From the NCBI RefSeq assembly GCF_963677035.1, contig NZ_OY781472.1, positions 3,067,658 to 3,131,657 of the forward strand: a stretch of 64,000 nt of DNA, in the 5' to 3' direction. The position numbers and the translations under genes are program-made. Below the pieces are notes generated by a model. That model had not been told where the DNA came from. It saw nothing but the letters and a program-made list of their open reading frames with translations, and did no database searches. Source of the stretch: an uncultured Hyphomonas sp. GTDB lineage: Bacteria > Pseudomonadota > Alphaproteobacteria > Caulobacterales > Hyphomonadaceae. This document shows, piece by piece, positions 54,522-63,807 of this stretch (the stretch's first letter is position 1; each line of letters opens with the position of its first letter).

Positions 54522-56023
54522 GGCGTTGGCTCCTCTACGCGGACAGTCTGTGGAGAATGTGGATTTACGCCCGCCATATCTTCGGTGGCTGGCGGTGTTG
54601 TTTCAGTTGCGGGCTGATGTGGTGGCAACAGGATACGCACACGCGCCCCGCGCAGGCCACCGGGCCGGTTCTGCAGCGAAATGGACCCGCCATGATCGGC
54701 GATAATCCGGTTCACGATTGCAAGACCAAGGCCTGTGCCCTTTTCCCGCGTGGTCACATAAGGCTCCAGCAGACGTTCACGCACGTCTTCCGGGAAACCG
54801 GGACCATTGTCTTCAATGGTGATTTCAAGCCCATGGTCATCGCCGCTCAATACCATGCGGATCTGCCCCTGCACTTCGATGTCTTCCGGCATGCCTTCGA
54901 TCGCTTCTGCGGCATTTTTCAGCAGGTTGCCGATTGCCTGACCAATCAGCCGCTCGTCGCCGGTATACGTCGCGGATGAGGCACTGCTTTCGAATTCGAA
55001 GTCGATGTCCGGATTGACCACACTTCGCGAAAAGCTGGCTTCCTGAAGCAGGTCTTTCATGTTGAACGGCGAGACGCTTGGCTTCGGCATCCGGGCAAAG
55101 CTCGAAAACTCTTCAACCATCCGGCCGATGTCGCCCACCTGACGGAGGATTGTCTCGATACATTTCTCAAACACGCCATCATGATCGTCGATCTTGCTGG
55201 CGTAACGACGGCGCAGGCGCTCAGTCGACAACATGATCGGTGTCAGCGGGTTACGGATTTCATGAGCAATTCGCCGGGCGACATCACGCCAGGCCATCTG
55301 GCGTTGCGCGTTGATCAGACGAGTCGTGTCATCGAAGGTCAGGACGCATCCACCGGCCGGGTCGGGCGCTGTCTTCAGACGGATATGACGGGTCGTCCCG
55401 TTCCGGCTGATTTCAATGGAGGCATCGACAGGAGAATTCCGCTCCAGCGTGTCACGCACATAGCGCTCGAATTCCGGCGCAACGACTTCCAGCGCTTCAC
55501 CGGACTGAACTTCTTCAATTCCCAGGAGGTCGCCCGCCGAACGGTTCGCCAGCGTCACCGTCATGTCGGCGCCCATGCGGATCACGCCGGCGCTGACTTC
55601 AGCCAGCAGCGTTTCCACGAACCGGCGGCGGTCCTCTTCTTCTTCGCGTGCGCGAATGAGGGCGTTGCGCTGCTCAGACAATTGTTCCGTCATCGCGTTG
55701 AATGACTGGCTCAGCGCGTAAACTTCGTCCTTCGGCCCGCTCACAGGAACACGCACCGTCAGATCCCCATCGCGCACTGTGTGGGCCGCAGACGCGAGAC
55801 GCCCGATGGGTCCGGTCACCCGCCCGGCCGCTTCCAGCCCAAGCCGGCCGGCCAGCAACAGGATCAGCGCAGTGATCTGGGCATAGCCGATGGCAAAGAT
55901 GGTCTGCAGGCGTCCACTACGCTGTTTCGCATTATTGTACTGTGCCAGCTGGTCTTCGGCATCCCGGAGCATGGCGAACAGGTTCTGGTCAAAAGGTTTG
56001 GCGGCGTAGATGTAGCCGTCCAC
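54512..56023 (-). CDS. ntrY: NtrY histidine kinase, HAMP-PAS-kinase part (after a frameshift)
   Basis: Open frame of 503 residues for the C-terminal two thirds of NtrY: last membrane helix (about 41-62), HAMP (GPIGRLASAAHTVRDGDLTVRVP), PAS (about 130-235), DHp with ARRIAHEIRNPLTP, and HATPase with NLLKNAAEAI, DNGPGFPED and KGTGLGLAIV. The coding similarity continues upstream of ATG 56023 in this frame to about 56137 (through EEARNGEVVTT), so 56023 is not the natural start; the N-terminal part is in another frame. Partner regulator NtrX follows. Confidence 0.85.
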   Translation of the reverse strand: MDGYIYAAKPFDQNLFAMLRDAEDQLAQYNNAKQRSGRLQTIFAIGYAQITALILLLAGRLGLEAAGRVTGPIGRLASAAHTVRDGDLTVRVPVSGPKDEVYALSQSFNAMTEQLSEQRNALIRAREEEEDRRRFVETLLAEVSAGVIRMGADMTVTLANRSAGDLLGIEEVQSGEALEVVAPEFERYVRDTLERNSPVDASIEISRNGTTRHIRLKTAPDPAGGCVLTFDDTTRLINAQRQMAWRDVARRIAHEIRNPLTPIMLSTERLRRRYASKIDDHDGVFEKCIETILRQVGDIGRMVEEFSSFARMPKPSVSPFNMKDLLQEASFSRSVVNPDIDFEFESSASSATYTGDERLIGQAIGNLLKNAAEAIEGMPEDIEVQGQIRMVLSGDDHGLEITIEDNGPGFPEDVRERLLEPYVTTREKGTGLGLAIVNRIIADHGGSISLQNRPGGLRGARVRILLPPHQPATETTPPATEDMAGVNPHSPQTVRVEEPTPWR

Positions 56024-56865
56024 CGGCTCGGAAATCCTGATGAGGGCCGTACCGATACCTTGCGGCTCATAAAGTGTCGTGACGACTTCGCCATTTCGGG
56101 CCTCCTCGAACGCATCGGGCGGCGCGGACGCAAGCGCACCGGCGTGCCCGCATTCTCCTCGGCGATAATCTCCTGACCATCCGCGCTGACGATCGAAATC
56201 GTCACGAATTCTCGATAGGCGAGCGTCTGCCGGAGACCTTCTGCCAGAGCAGCCGTTGCATTGGCGGCAAAATCATCCCCCTCAACCGTTTGCCCACCAT
56301 TCTCAGCGGATATCTGGGCCTTCACATCCCGCGCGAAATTTTCGACATCCAGCGCCGCAAGCCGGACATCCACGTCGAATGAGGATTTGAAATTGTCGAC
56401 ATAGTCCTGGAAGATCTGCTTGTTCTTCTCCATCACCGCTTCGGCCGTATCGCCGAACCAGTTGTCGAGGCCGCGCGTCACCACCGCACCGAGGAAAATG
56501 CCCACGACCATGGATGGCACCAGTGCCGAGAATCCGAACAGCATGACGAAGCGCTGGGCCAGACGCCCCTCACCAGCCTCCCGCGACCGACTGCGAATGG
56601 CCAGGAATTCGCGGATCACGATGACCGCAAGCGCGATGATGAGAACCAGATTGAGGGCCAGCAGCCACGGTGTTGAGCCCGCGGTCGGATTGTCGGGGTT
56701 TACCCCGGCAATCGTAATAAAGGTCGCAAACACCGCCACCAGAGCAGCAATGATGAAGAGCCCTTCAAAAAGGGCCCAACTCGCTTTCGGTGCGTGCTGA
56801 CTTAACGGGTTCGACAATCTACCGACTCTGCTCAGGCCCCCGCCCGTTGCCGCAGGATCACACAA
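55864..56865 (-). pseudogene. ntrY: NtrY sensor N-terminal part, out of frame with the kinase
   Basis: The first about 238 codons from TTG 56865 (AGGGGC site upstream) encode the normal NtrY N terminus: three membrane helices (about 29-53, 67-90, 106-130) and a periplasmic sensor region to ADGQEIIAEENAG. Beyond about 56150 the frame reads Arg/Ser/Pro-rich nonsense to 55864, while NtrY sequence continues in the frame of the neighbouring kinase part. A single missing base at about 56130-56160 explains this. Joined, the protein would be about 780 aa, normal for NtrY. It may be a real mutation or a sequence error. Confidence 0.8.
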
Positions 56866-56920
56866 ACGTGCCCCTACAGCAACACTGGTGCATTAGAGCC
56901 ACAGTCCTGGCAGTCGTCAA

Positions 56921-58297
56921 TTACTCTTCTGCAATGCCGAGTGCGTTAATCTTGGCCCGCAATGTGTTGCGGTTCATGCCAAGAAGCTGCGCAGCCTTCA
57001 CCTTGTTACCGGCGGTCACGGACAGGGCGAGACGGATCAGCGGCCGCTCCACCTGGTCGATAACCCGCGAATACACAGAGCTTTCCTCGTCTTCACGGCT
57101 GGAGATCAAGTCGCCCATGATGTGCCGGTGCAGCAGAGTTTCGATATCCTTTTCGAAACCGCCGCTCGCGCCTTTTTGCTCGCTCGCGCCGGCGCGCAGC
57201 TCACGCTCCACATCACGCAGCGTGATCGTGTCATCCGGACTGAGCACAGCCAGGCGCAGGACGAGATTCTCAAGCTCCCGCACGTTTCCGGGCCAGTCAT
57301 AGGCCATGATGAGGTCGATCGCCGACTTGTCGAAATTCTTGGCCGACAGGCCCTGACGCTGGGCCCGGATCAGGAAGGCCCGGGCAAGTTCCGGAATATC
57401 CTCCTTGCGCAGCCGCAGCGGAGGCATCGCCAGACGCACGACGTTCAGGCGGTAGTAGAGGTCTTCGCGGAAGACGCCCTCTTCCACCATACGCCCCAGA
57501 TTGCGCCGTGTTGAGGCAATCAGACGGGCCCCGTTTGCGTCCCGCAGAAACTTCACAAGTTGTGTTTGCGCCTCGGCCGGCAGGTCGCCGATTTCATCGA
57601 GGTACAGCGTGCCGCCCTTCTGGTGCACCGCGCCGGGCTCTCCGTTTGCGCCGAACAGCTGGCGGTTGATCTCGGTCGCCGGCAGGGCGGCCAGATCCAG
57701 CGCGACAAACTTGCCGTCCTTTGCCGATCCGAGTTGGTGGATCGCACGGGCTGCCAGTTCCTTCCCCGTACCGCTCTCCCCTTCGATCAGGACGGTCAGG
57801 TCCGTATTCATCACCTTGGCGATGATCCGGTAAACCTCCTGCATCGCGTCAGAGCGGCCGATCAGTGGCAAGCCGGCATCGCTGATGGCCTTCTGGGATT
57901 CCGGGTTGATTGCCCGGACAGATGTCTTCGGCGGCGCCTTCAGGGCACGCTGCACAAGGCTGGTCAGCGCATCGATATCGAATGGCTTCGGCAGATAATC
58001 GAACGCCCCATGCTGGGCCGCATTGGCCGCCGTCAGGATGGTGTTCTGGCCACTCATGACAATGAATGGCAACTCCGGACGCGACAGGCGCATCGATGGC
58101 AGCAGATCAAAAATCGACGCATCCCCAAGATACACGTCGGTAACAACGACATCGCCTTCGCCATTCCGCACCCAGCGCTCCAGCGCTTCCGGTGAGCTTG
58201 TGGCGCGGACTTCATAACCAGCCGCGACAAGCGTCTGATTCACGATCAGCCGGATGCTGGCGTCGTCCTCTGCAAGAAGAACGGTCTTATCAGCCAT
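56921..58297 (-). CDS. ntrC: Nitrogen regulation response regulator NtrC without GAFTGA
   Basis: 458-aa regulator: receiver (acidic pair E10-D11-D12, phospho-acceptor D54, K104 in PKP), AAA+ domain with Walker A GESGTGKE (173-180), Walker B LYLDEIGD (231-238), and a Fis-type HTH at the end (NKVKAAQLLGMNRNTLRAKI). Between the Walker motifs, where GAFTGA contacts sigma54, the sequence is FGANGEPGAVHQKGG (215-229), several residues short and without the motif. Start ATG 58297 with GGAGG upstream. It overlaps ntrB by 8 bases. Confidence 0.93.
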   Translation of the reverse strand: MADKTVLLAEDDASIRLIVNQTLVAAGYEVRATSSPEALERWVRNGEGDVVVTDVYLGDASIFDLLPSMRLSRPELPFIVMSGQNTILTAANAAQHGAFDYLPKPFDIDALTSLVQRALKAPPKTSVRAINPESQKAISDAGLPLIGRSDAMQEVYRIIAKVMNTDLTVLIEGESGTGKELAARAIHQLGSAKDGKFVALDLAALPATEINRQLFGANGEPGAVHQKGGTLYLDEIGDLPAEAQTQLVKFLRDANGARLIASTRRNLGRMVEEGVFREDLYYRLNVVRLAMPPLRLRKEDIPELARAFLIRAQRQGLSAKNFDKSAIDLIMAYDWPGNVRELENLVLRLAVLSPDDTITLRDVERELRAGASEQKGASGGFEKDIETLLHRHIMGDLISSREDEESSVYSRVIDQVERPLIRLALSVTAGNKVKAAQLLGMNRNTLRAKINALGIAEE

Positions 58298-59360
58298 TAA
58301 GGCCTCCTGTACGAATTGGCAGAAGAACAGTGAAACGGGTCGCACCCGGTTCGCTGTCCACCCGGATCTGGCCGCCATGGGCCGTGATAACTTCTTTTAC
58401 GACCGACAGTCCGAGCCCGCGGGCACCCGACTTCGAGCTCTGGAAAACATCAAAAATGCGTGACAATTTCTCTCGCGGAATACCCCGACCATTGTCTTCA
58501 ATCGTCACCAGCATCGCGCGTTGAAGCCCGACACCGAACCGTGACCGCTTGAAGGCCAGACCGGTGGCATAGGCCGTCCGGATCGTGACCTGTCCTGTCC
58601 CCCCTCCTTCCTGTGCCGCCTCAGCTGCGTTGCGGATGATGTTCTGGAAGGCCTGTTGCAGGTGGTCTTCGTCCCCCAGGAGTTCCGGCAAGGACGGATC
58701 GAAATCACGCTTGATTTCCACCTTTTCGCCAATCGCAACCCGTTCCGACGCGACAACACGGTCCAGCAGCGCATGGATATTGAACTCTTTCATCCGGGGC
58801 GCGGAGAACAGTTCGAACGCCGACAGCCGGTTGACCAGCCGTTCAATCCGGCGGGCTTCGTCCCGGATAATCTCCAGAAGTTCCGCCTGGCCTTCGATCC
58901 CCTGACGCTCCAGCAACTGGGCCGCACCGATAATTCCGCCAAGCGGGTTTTTAACTTCGTGCCCGAGGATCCTGCCGAAACCAGCCACCCCGGCTGACGA
59001 CTCATTGCCCTCACGGACAGCCGTTTCGACGAGTGCAATAACGAACCCCTCATCGCCCGTCGTCCGCACCCAGACGTCACAGACAAGTCCGGATGAGATC
59101 GACGGACCTGTTATGGGTGTGCCCGGAGAAGCGATGTCGCCCACCTGGCGCTGGGCCCGGTCCAGCAATTCCCAAATAAGAGAGTCGTGATAGATCAGCT
59201 CACTAAGGGGTTTCCCCGTAAGTGATCTGCGGGAAAGCTGAAACAGCGTTTCTGCTTCGGGGTTTCCATCCACAATACGCCTTCTGTCGTCGATGACGAG
59301 AAGTGCAATTGGAGAAAGATCCGCAAGGGAACGAGCATCCAGCAAAACATCCACCGGCAT
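58290..59360 (-). CDS. ntrB: Nitrogen regulation histidine kinase NtrB
   Basis: 356-aa soluble kinase: PAS domain (about 12-115), DHp with phospho-His H134 in GHEVKNPLGGI, and HATPase with NIIRNAAEAA, EDNGRGIP and GARGLGLSVV. It phosphorylates NtrC according to PII signalling. Start ATG 59360 lies one base after the dusB stop, giving MPVDVLLDARSL; the longer frame is inside dusB. Order dusB(nifR3)-ntrB-ntrC is classical. Confidence 0.94.
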   Translation of the reverse strand: MPVDVLLDARSLADLSPIALLVIDDRRRIVDGNPEAETLFQLSRRSLTGKPLSELIYHDSLIWELLDRAQRQVGDIASPGTPITGPSISSGLVCDVWVRTTGDEGFVIALVETAVREGNESSAGVAGFGRILGHEVKNPLGGIIGAAQLLERQGIEGQAELLEIIRDEARRIERLVNRLSAFELFSAPRMKEFNIHALLDRVVASERVAIGEKVEIKRDFDPSLPELLGDEDHLQQAFQNIIRNAAEAAQEGGGTGQVTIRTAYATGLAFKRSRFGVGLQRAMLVTIEDNGRGIPREKLSRIFDVFQSSKSGARGLGLSVVKEVITAHGGQIRVDSEPGATRFTVLLPIRTGGLNG

Positions 59361-59361
59361 T

Positions 59362-60351
59362 TCAGGCGGCCTCCACGAGGTCGGGTTGCAAATAAACTTG
59401 CCGCAGGGCGGCGATGAGTTCCTGCCAGTCAGAGATCTGACAGAGTTTGGAGCGCAGGCTCCGGCGTGCCGCCGGGGCAATGCGAAGGTCGAGCGCATCG
59501 ATGGCAGCAGACACATGCTTGCGAACCGTCAACACACCCAGTTTCGGGCCGTAGAGCGACACTGAATCCTCAATCTGCTCACACAGAGACTGAAACTTTT
59601 CAGTGCGGCCCGGCGCGCGCCAGGCAGCCTCCCGCAGGGCCGCCGAGATCTCACCCACAAGCCAGGGCTGGCCCATGGCCGCACGCCCCACCATGACGCC
59701 ATGCGCACCGGACAGCTCCAGAGCGCGCCGGGCATCGGCAGCAGACCCGATATCCCCATTGACGATCACCGGCAGGCTGACCGCTTCAACAGTCTCCCGC
59801 ACGACGGCCCAGTCGGCGGCGCCCTTGTAGAACTGGCACCGGGTCCGGCCATGGACCGTCAGCATCCGGATGCCCTTGGATTCTGCAATCGCGCCCAGCT
59901 CAGGGGCATTCAGCTGCGTGTCATCCCAGCCGAGACGCATCTTCAGCGTCACCGGACGTCCACCGGCGCCTGCGATGGCGGCATCCATGATTTCACTGGC
60001 CAGAGGCACATCGCGCATCAGGGCCGAACCTGACTGGCCGCCCGTCACCTGGCGGGAGGGGCATCCCATATTGATATCGATAACTTCGACGCCGTTGCCA
60101 GCGAGCAGTCCGGCGCCCTGGTACATGTCTTCCGGCCTCCGGGCGGCCAGTTGGACAATCCAGTACCCGCCCCCCTCGTGGCGGCAGGTGCGCCGCACAA
60201 CATCCGGGCGTTGCGCAGACAGCATCTCTCCGGCAACCATCTCCGAAACCACGGCCGGTGCACCAAAATGTGCGGCTTGCCGCCGCATAGGGGCATCCGT
60301 GGCGCCTGACATGGGCGCTAACCAGACTTTGGGTGCCTCGAAACTAACCAT
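59362..60351 (-). CDS. dusB: tRNA-dihydrouridine synthase DusB (NifR3)
   Basis: 329-aa flavoenzyme reducing uridine to dihydrouridine in tRNA. Motifs: [35 protein letters not shown] with the catalytic Cys, [13 protein letters not shown] and VNGDIGS. Start ATG 60351; the ribosome site is weak and an upstream in-frame start at 60435 exists, but its extra residues have no similarity. It heads the ntr run and is divergent from ispDF. Confidence 0.93.
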   Translation of the reverse strand: MVSFEAPKVWLAPMSGATDAPMRRQAAHFGAPAVVSEMVAGEMLSAQRPDVVRRTCRHEGGGYWIVQLAARRPEDMYQGAGLLAGNGVEVIDINMGCPSRQVTGGQSGSALMRDVPLASEIMDAAIAGAGGRPVTLKMRLGWDDTQLNAPELGAIAESKGIRMLTVHGRTRCQFYKGAADWAVVRETVEAVSLPVIVNGDIGSAADARRALELSGAHGVMVGRAAMGQPWLVGEISAALREAAWRAPGRTEKFQSLCEQIEDSVSLYGPKLGVLTVRKHVSAAIDALDLRIAPAARRSLRSKLCQISDWQELIAALRQVYLQPDLVEAA

Positions 60352-60469
60352 TTGTTCATTCTTGCAGCTTTTCGAGACTTCGCAAGTGCACAAAACATAA
60401 GCACAAGCTCGAATCTGCATAAGCCGAAACACCATGGCATAGATACAACAGGTGCCTTAGAAGGCGCTC

Positions 60470-61600
60470 ATGACTGGATTCGCAGCAATCATCGTCGCCG
60501 GCGGCCGAGGGGCCCGTACAGGCCTTGATAGCCCGAAGCAATGGGAAATCCTGCTTGGAAAACGGGTTATCGACTGGTCTGTCGACCTGTTTCTGTCCCA
60601 TCCGGACCTTCTGGAACTTGTCATCGTTGTCGATGACCTGACGGTCGCCACCAGCTTTCCGTCTAAGACTAAAGTCGTATGCGGCGGCGCCTCCAGAACA
60701 GCGTCTGTTCGCGCCGGAATTGCAGTGCTTACAACGGACGATAGTACACCCGTTCTGATCCACGATGCGGCCCGTCCCGGCGTGAGTCTCTCCCTGATCG
60801 ATACGCTTGTGGCGGCTCTGGCAGACCATGACGCGGCTGCGCCCGCCCTGCCCGTCTCGGATGCACTCAAATCGCAAGCCACCGGCCAGCTCTCGACCGT
60901 CCCGCGCGACGGACTTTTCCGGGTCCAGACACCACAGGCTTTCCGGCTCTCGACAATTCGCGGCGCACTCGCGGCGTCAGGATCATATGTCGATGACCTT
61001 GAGGCCGTCGAAGCCGCAGGCGCACGCACCGCGCTGGTGCCGGGCGATGCCCGCCTTCACAAGATCACCTACGCAGAGGATTTCGACCTGTTGGCCAGAT
61101 TACTCCACCCTGTTCAGTCCGTTCCGCGTGTCGGCAAGGGATTTGATGTTCACGCCTTTGAACCCGGTGACCATGTCACCCTGTGCGGCGTAAAGATCCC
61201 GCACACCGCGAAACTGAAGGGGCACTCCGATGCCGATGCGGCGTGGCACGCGCTGACCGATGCAATTCTTGGCGCCGCCGCGTTGGGTGACATCGGCGAT
61301 CATTTCCCGCCGTCAGACCCACAATGGCGCGACGCCGACAGCGGCATTTTCCTGAAACATGCCCAGACGCTGGTGGAAAAGGCCGGTTACACCCTCACCA
61401 GCTGCGACATCACCGTGATCTGCGAAGCCCCGAAGGTAAAGCCACACCGGGAGGCCATGCGGGTTCGTACCGCAGAATTGCTCGGGCTGCCCCTGGAGGC
61501 CGTCAGTGTGAAAGCGACCACGACAGAGCGTCTTGGCTTCACCGGCCGGGGGGAAGGCATCGCCGCAGAAGCCGTGGCTGTCCTCGCACCGAAAGCCTGA
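60470..61600 (+). CDS. ispDF: Bifunctional IspD/IspF (MEP pathway)
   Basis: 376-aa fusion. N-terminal IspD (about 1-215; 2-C-methyl-D-erythritol 4-phosphate cytidylyltransferase) shows [21 protein letters not shown] and HDAARPG. C-terminal IspF (about 220-376; cyclodiphosphate synthase) shows [13 protein letters not shown] with Zn ligands, [25 protein letters not shown] and [16 protein letters not shown]. The fusion is usual in alphaproteobacteria. Divergent from dusB (118 bases). Confidence 0.96.
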   Translation: MTGFAAIIVAGGRGARTGLDSPKQWEILLGKRVIDWSVDLFLSHPDLLELVIVVDDLTVATSFPSKTKVVCGGASRTASVRAGIAVLTTDDSTPVLIHDAARPGVSLSLIDTLVAALADHDAAAPALPVSDALKSQATGQLSTVPRDGLFRVQTPQAFRLSTIRGALAASGSYVDDLEAVEAAGARTALVPGDARLHKITYAEDFDLLARLLHPVQSVPRVGKGFDVHAFEPGDHVTLCGVKIPHTAKLKGHSDADAAWHALTDAILGAAALGDIGDHFPPSDPQWRDADSGIFLKHAQTLVEKAGYTLTSCDITVICEAPKVKPHREAMRVRTAELLGLPLEAVSVKATTTERLGFTGRGEGIAAEAVAVLAPKA

Positions 61601-61692
61601 CGCAGCGTCCCCTCTTGTCAATCGCCGCGCCCGTGCTCCCTTTGCGGCAAATGCGCAATCCCGCCTTCACCAGGCAATAATGCAGGCATAAC

Positions 61693-62193
61693 GTGACCGA
61701 CATGTTTCCAGACCGACTCCGCAATCTCGCCATGCTGATCCTCGACGATGCTGAACAAGCACGCTTGCGGATCTGCACCGCAGAAAGCTGCACGGGCGGC
61801 CTCGTCGCCGCCCTGTTTACCGACATTGCTGGCTCATCATCTGTGTTCGAGCGCGGGTTCGTCACCTATTCGAACCGGGCCAAGGAAGAGATGCTGGGCG
61901 TGCCGGGGGATGCGCTTGCCGATTACGGCGCCGTCTCCGAACCCGTCGCCCGGATGATGGCCGAGGGCGCGCTTGAAGCCAGCCGCGCCAACATCGCCGT
62001 GGCAATCACCGGTGTGGCCGGTCCTGGTGGCGGCACGCGCATGAAACCCGTCGGCACGGTCCATGTCGCCTGCGCCCGGGAGAACCGCGCCGTGGTGCAT
62101 GAAATGCTGCAGGTGGGGGAAATCGGCCGCACGGAAGTCCGCATGGCGGCGGTCGAGTGCGCGCTGAAACTGATCCAGTTCCAGATGAGCTAG
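61693..62193 (+). CDS. pncC: Nicotinamide-nucleotide amidohydrolase (CinA C-terminal family)
   Basis: 166-aa stand-alone CinA C-terminal domain, which deamidates NMN to nicotinate mononucleotide in NAD recycling. Signatures: CTAESCTGGLVAALFTDIAGSS, VTYSNRAKEEMLGV and AITGVAGPGGGTRMKPVGTVH. The start is GTG 61693; an ATG three codons later (61702) is a possible alternative. Its stop shares CTAG with the convergent START-domain gene. Confidence 0.92.
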   Translation: MTDMFPDRLRNLAMLILDDAEQARLRICTAESCTGGLVAALFTDIAGSSSVFERGFVTYSNRAKEEMLGVPGDALADYGAVSEPVARMMAEGALEASRANIAVAITGVAGPGGGTRMKPVGTVHVACARENRAVVHEMLQVGEIGRTEVRMAAVECALKLIQFQMS

Positions 62194-62663
62194 GTGTCCA
62201 TGACGGGTGCTGGCGGCGCAGCGTACCGGCGGCGGCCCTCCGCCAGAAAGGCATCCAGGATTTTCGTGACGGCCAGGTCGTGATTGGCCGCAGCCAGCAT
62301 GCCGATGAACGGGTTCTTGAAGTCGTAGTCGATATCCAGCCGCACATCCGTGCCCCGGTCCTGCGGGGTGATCTGCCATTCAGCCCGCAAACGCCGGAAC
62401 GGCCCCTTCACCAGCGCCGCGATTACATGACCGGCAGACGGGGTCTTGGTGACCCGTGTCGAGAACCGCTCGGTAAACCCCTTGAACCCGATCACCGCCT
62501 CTCCGAGGCATGAAGATGCCCCATCGCCGAGTGCCGCCTCCTCAGAGACGCGCATCGCCGTGATCCATTTGATGAAGTCAGGATAGCGCCGGATGTCCGA
62601 CACAAGGTCAAAGCACTGCTCTGGCGTATAGGGCAGCCGGACCGATTTGGAGAAACGCGCCAT
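62190..62663 (-). CDS. RatA/COQ10-type START-domain protein
   Basis: 157-aa polyketide cyclase/START-fold protein of the COQ10/RatA group. It begins FSKSVRLPYTPEQCFDLVSDIRRYPDFIKW and has LRAEWQITPQDRGTDVRLDIDYDFKNPF, both family hallmarks. COQ10 relatives bind ubiquinone and support respiration; RatA was described as a ribosome anti-association toxin, which I regard as less likely here. It is 4 bases after lipA, a common pairing. Confidence 0.88.
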   Translation of the reverse strand: MARFSKSVRLPYTPEQCFDLVSDIRRYPDFIKWITAMRVSEEAALGDGASSCLGEAVIGFKGFTERFSTRVTKTPSAGHVIAALVKGPFRRLRAEWQITPQDRGTDVRLDIDYDFKNPFIGMLAAANHDLAVTKILDAFLAEGRRRYAAPPAPVMDT

Positions 62664-62667
62664 GCGC

Positions 62668-63651
62668 TCAGGCGGACTTGCCGGAGACCCGGGACGCGTT
62701 CAGCGCCTCACGCGCGGCCCGCAGCCGGGCAAAGTCTTCGCCTGCGTGGTGCGACGAGCGGGTCAGCGGCGTGGCTGACACCATCAGGAAGCCCTTGGCC
62801 CGCGCAATCTCTTCATAAGACCGGAACTCATCCGGCGGGACAAACCGGTCGACCGGTGCGTGCTTGCGGGTCGGCTGCAGGTACTGGCCGATGGTAAGGA
62901 AGTCGACGCCGGCGGACCGCATGTCGTCCATCACCTGCATCACTTCTTCCTTCGTCTCGCCAAGGCCGACCATGAGGCCGGATTTGGTGAACTGGTTCGG
63001 ATCGCGATCCTTCACCTTCTGCAACAGGCGCAGCGAGTGGAAATACCGCGCGCCCGGGCGGATCGACAGATAGAGACGCGGCACCGTCTCCAGATTGTGA
63101 TTGAACACGTCCGGCTTCGCGTCGATCACGCGGGTTTCCCAGCCATCTTTGCGCAGGAAGTCAGGCGTCAGAATTTCCACCGTGGTGCCGGGTGAGGCCG
63201 CACGGATGGCTTCGATCGTGTTCACGAAGTGCATGGCGCCGCCATCGACAAGGTCATCGCGGTCAACGGACGTGATCACCACGTGCTGGAGGCCCATTTC
63301 GGCAACGGCCTCGGCCACACGGCGCGGTTCGTCCTCGTCCACGCCAGCGGGCGGCTTGCCGGTCGAGACGTTGCAGAAACTGCAGGCCCGGGTGCAGACC
63401 TCGCCCAGAATCATCATCGTGGCGTGCTTCTTGTCCCAGCACTCGCCGATATTCGGGCAGCCGGCCTCTTCGCACACTGTCACGAGGCCGTTGGATTTCA
63501 CGATCTCCCGCGTTTCGGAATAGCCTTTGGATCCCGGCGCCTTGACGCGGATCCAGTCCGGCTTGCGCTGTACCGGGCTATCCGGACGCGCCTGTTTCTC
63601 CGGGTGGCGCAGACGGGGCTTTTCGCCCTTGAGATCAATCAGGTTTGCCAT
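62668..63651 (-). CDS. lipA: Lipoyl synthase
   Basis: 327-aa radical-SAM enzyme that inserts two sulfurs into octanoyl-protein. The radical-SAM cluster motif is [13 protein letters not shown], and the auxiliary cluster motif [12 protein letters not shown] is present, as is the C-terminal RSSHHAGE motif. Lipoate is needed by the PDH lipoyl domains encoded in this window. Start ATG 63651. It is followed by the START-domain gene. Confidence 0.96.
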   Translation of the reverse strand: MANLIDLKGEKPRLRHPEKQARPDSPVQRKPDWIRVKAPGSKGYSETREIVKSNGLVTVCEEAGCPNIGECWDKKHATMMILGEVCTRACSFCNVSTGKPPAGVDEDEPRRVAEAVAEMGLQHVVITSVDRDDLVDGGAMHFVNTIEAIRAASPGTTVEILTPDFLRKDGWETRVIDAKPDVFNHNLETVPRLYLSIRPGARYFHSLRLLQKVKDRDPNQFTKSGLMVGLGETKEEVMQVMDDMRSAGVDFLTIGQYLQPTRKHAPVDRFVPPDEFRSYEEIARAKGFLMVSATPLTRSSHHAGEDFARLRAAREALNASRVSGKSA

Positions 63652-63697
63652 CGCCGGAACATGGCCTCACACGCGGCCGAACTCAAGTGAGAGACAC

Positions 63698-63722
63698 TGC
63701 AATCTGCTCATGCAAACTTGCA
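63698..63722. promoter_or_regulatory. TGCAA repeats in the lipA/AMP-binding divergent region
   Basis: TGCAA at 63698-63702 and 63711-63715, and its complement TTGCA at 63718-63722, the last two forming a short dyad with a 2-base centre. It lies in the 156-base divergent region and looks like an operator, but no regulator can be named. Confidence 0.3.
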
Positions 63723-63807
63723 ATGTTCGCCGCTCTCTGGCTGCTTAGCGACAAAATGTTACAGACATGTGAGGCGGAAACCGCCCACGAGGAAACCAGA
63801 GCCGTTC

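Noticed and set aside
56130-56160. Programmed -1 frameshifting as explanation for the ntrY split
   Set aside because: No X-XXY-YYZ slippery heptamer or following pseudoknot is evident; a missing base is simpler.
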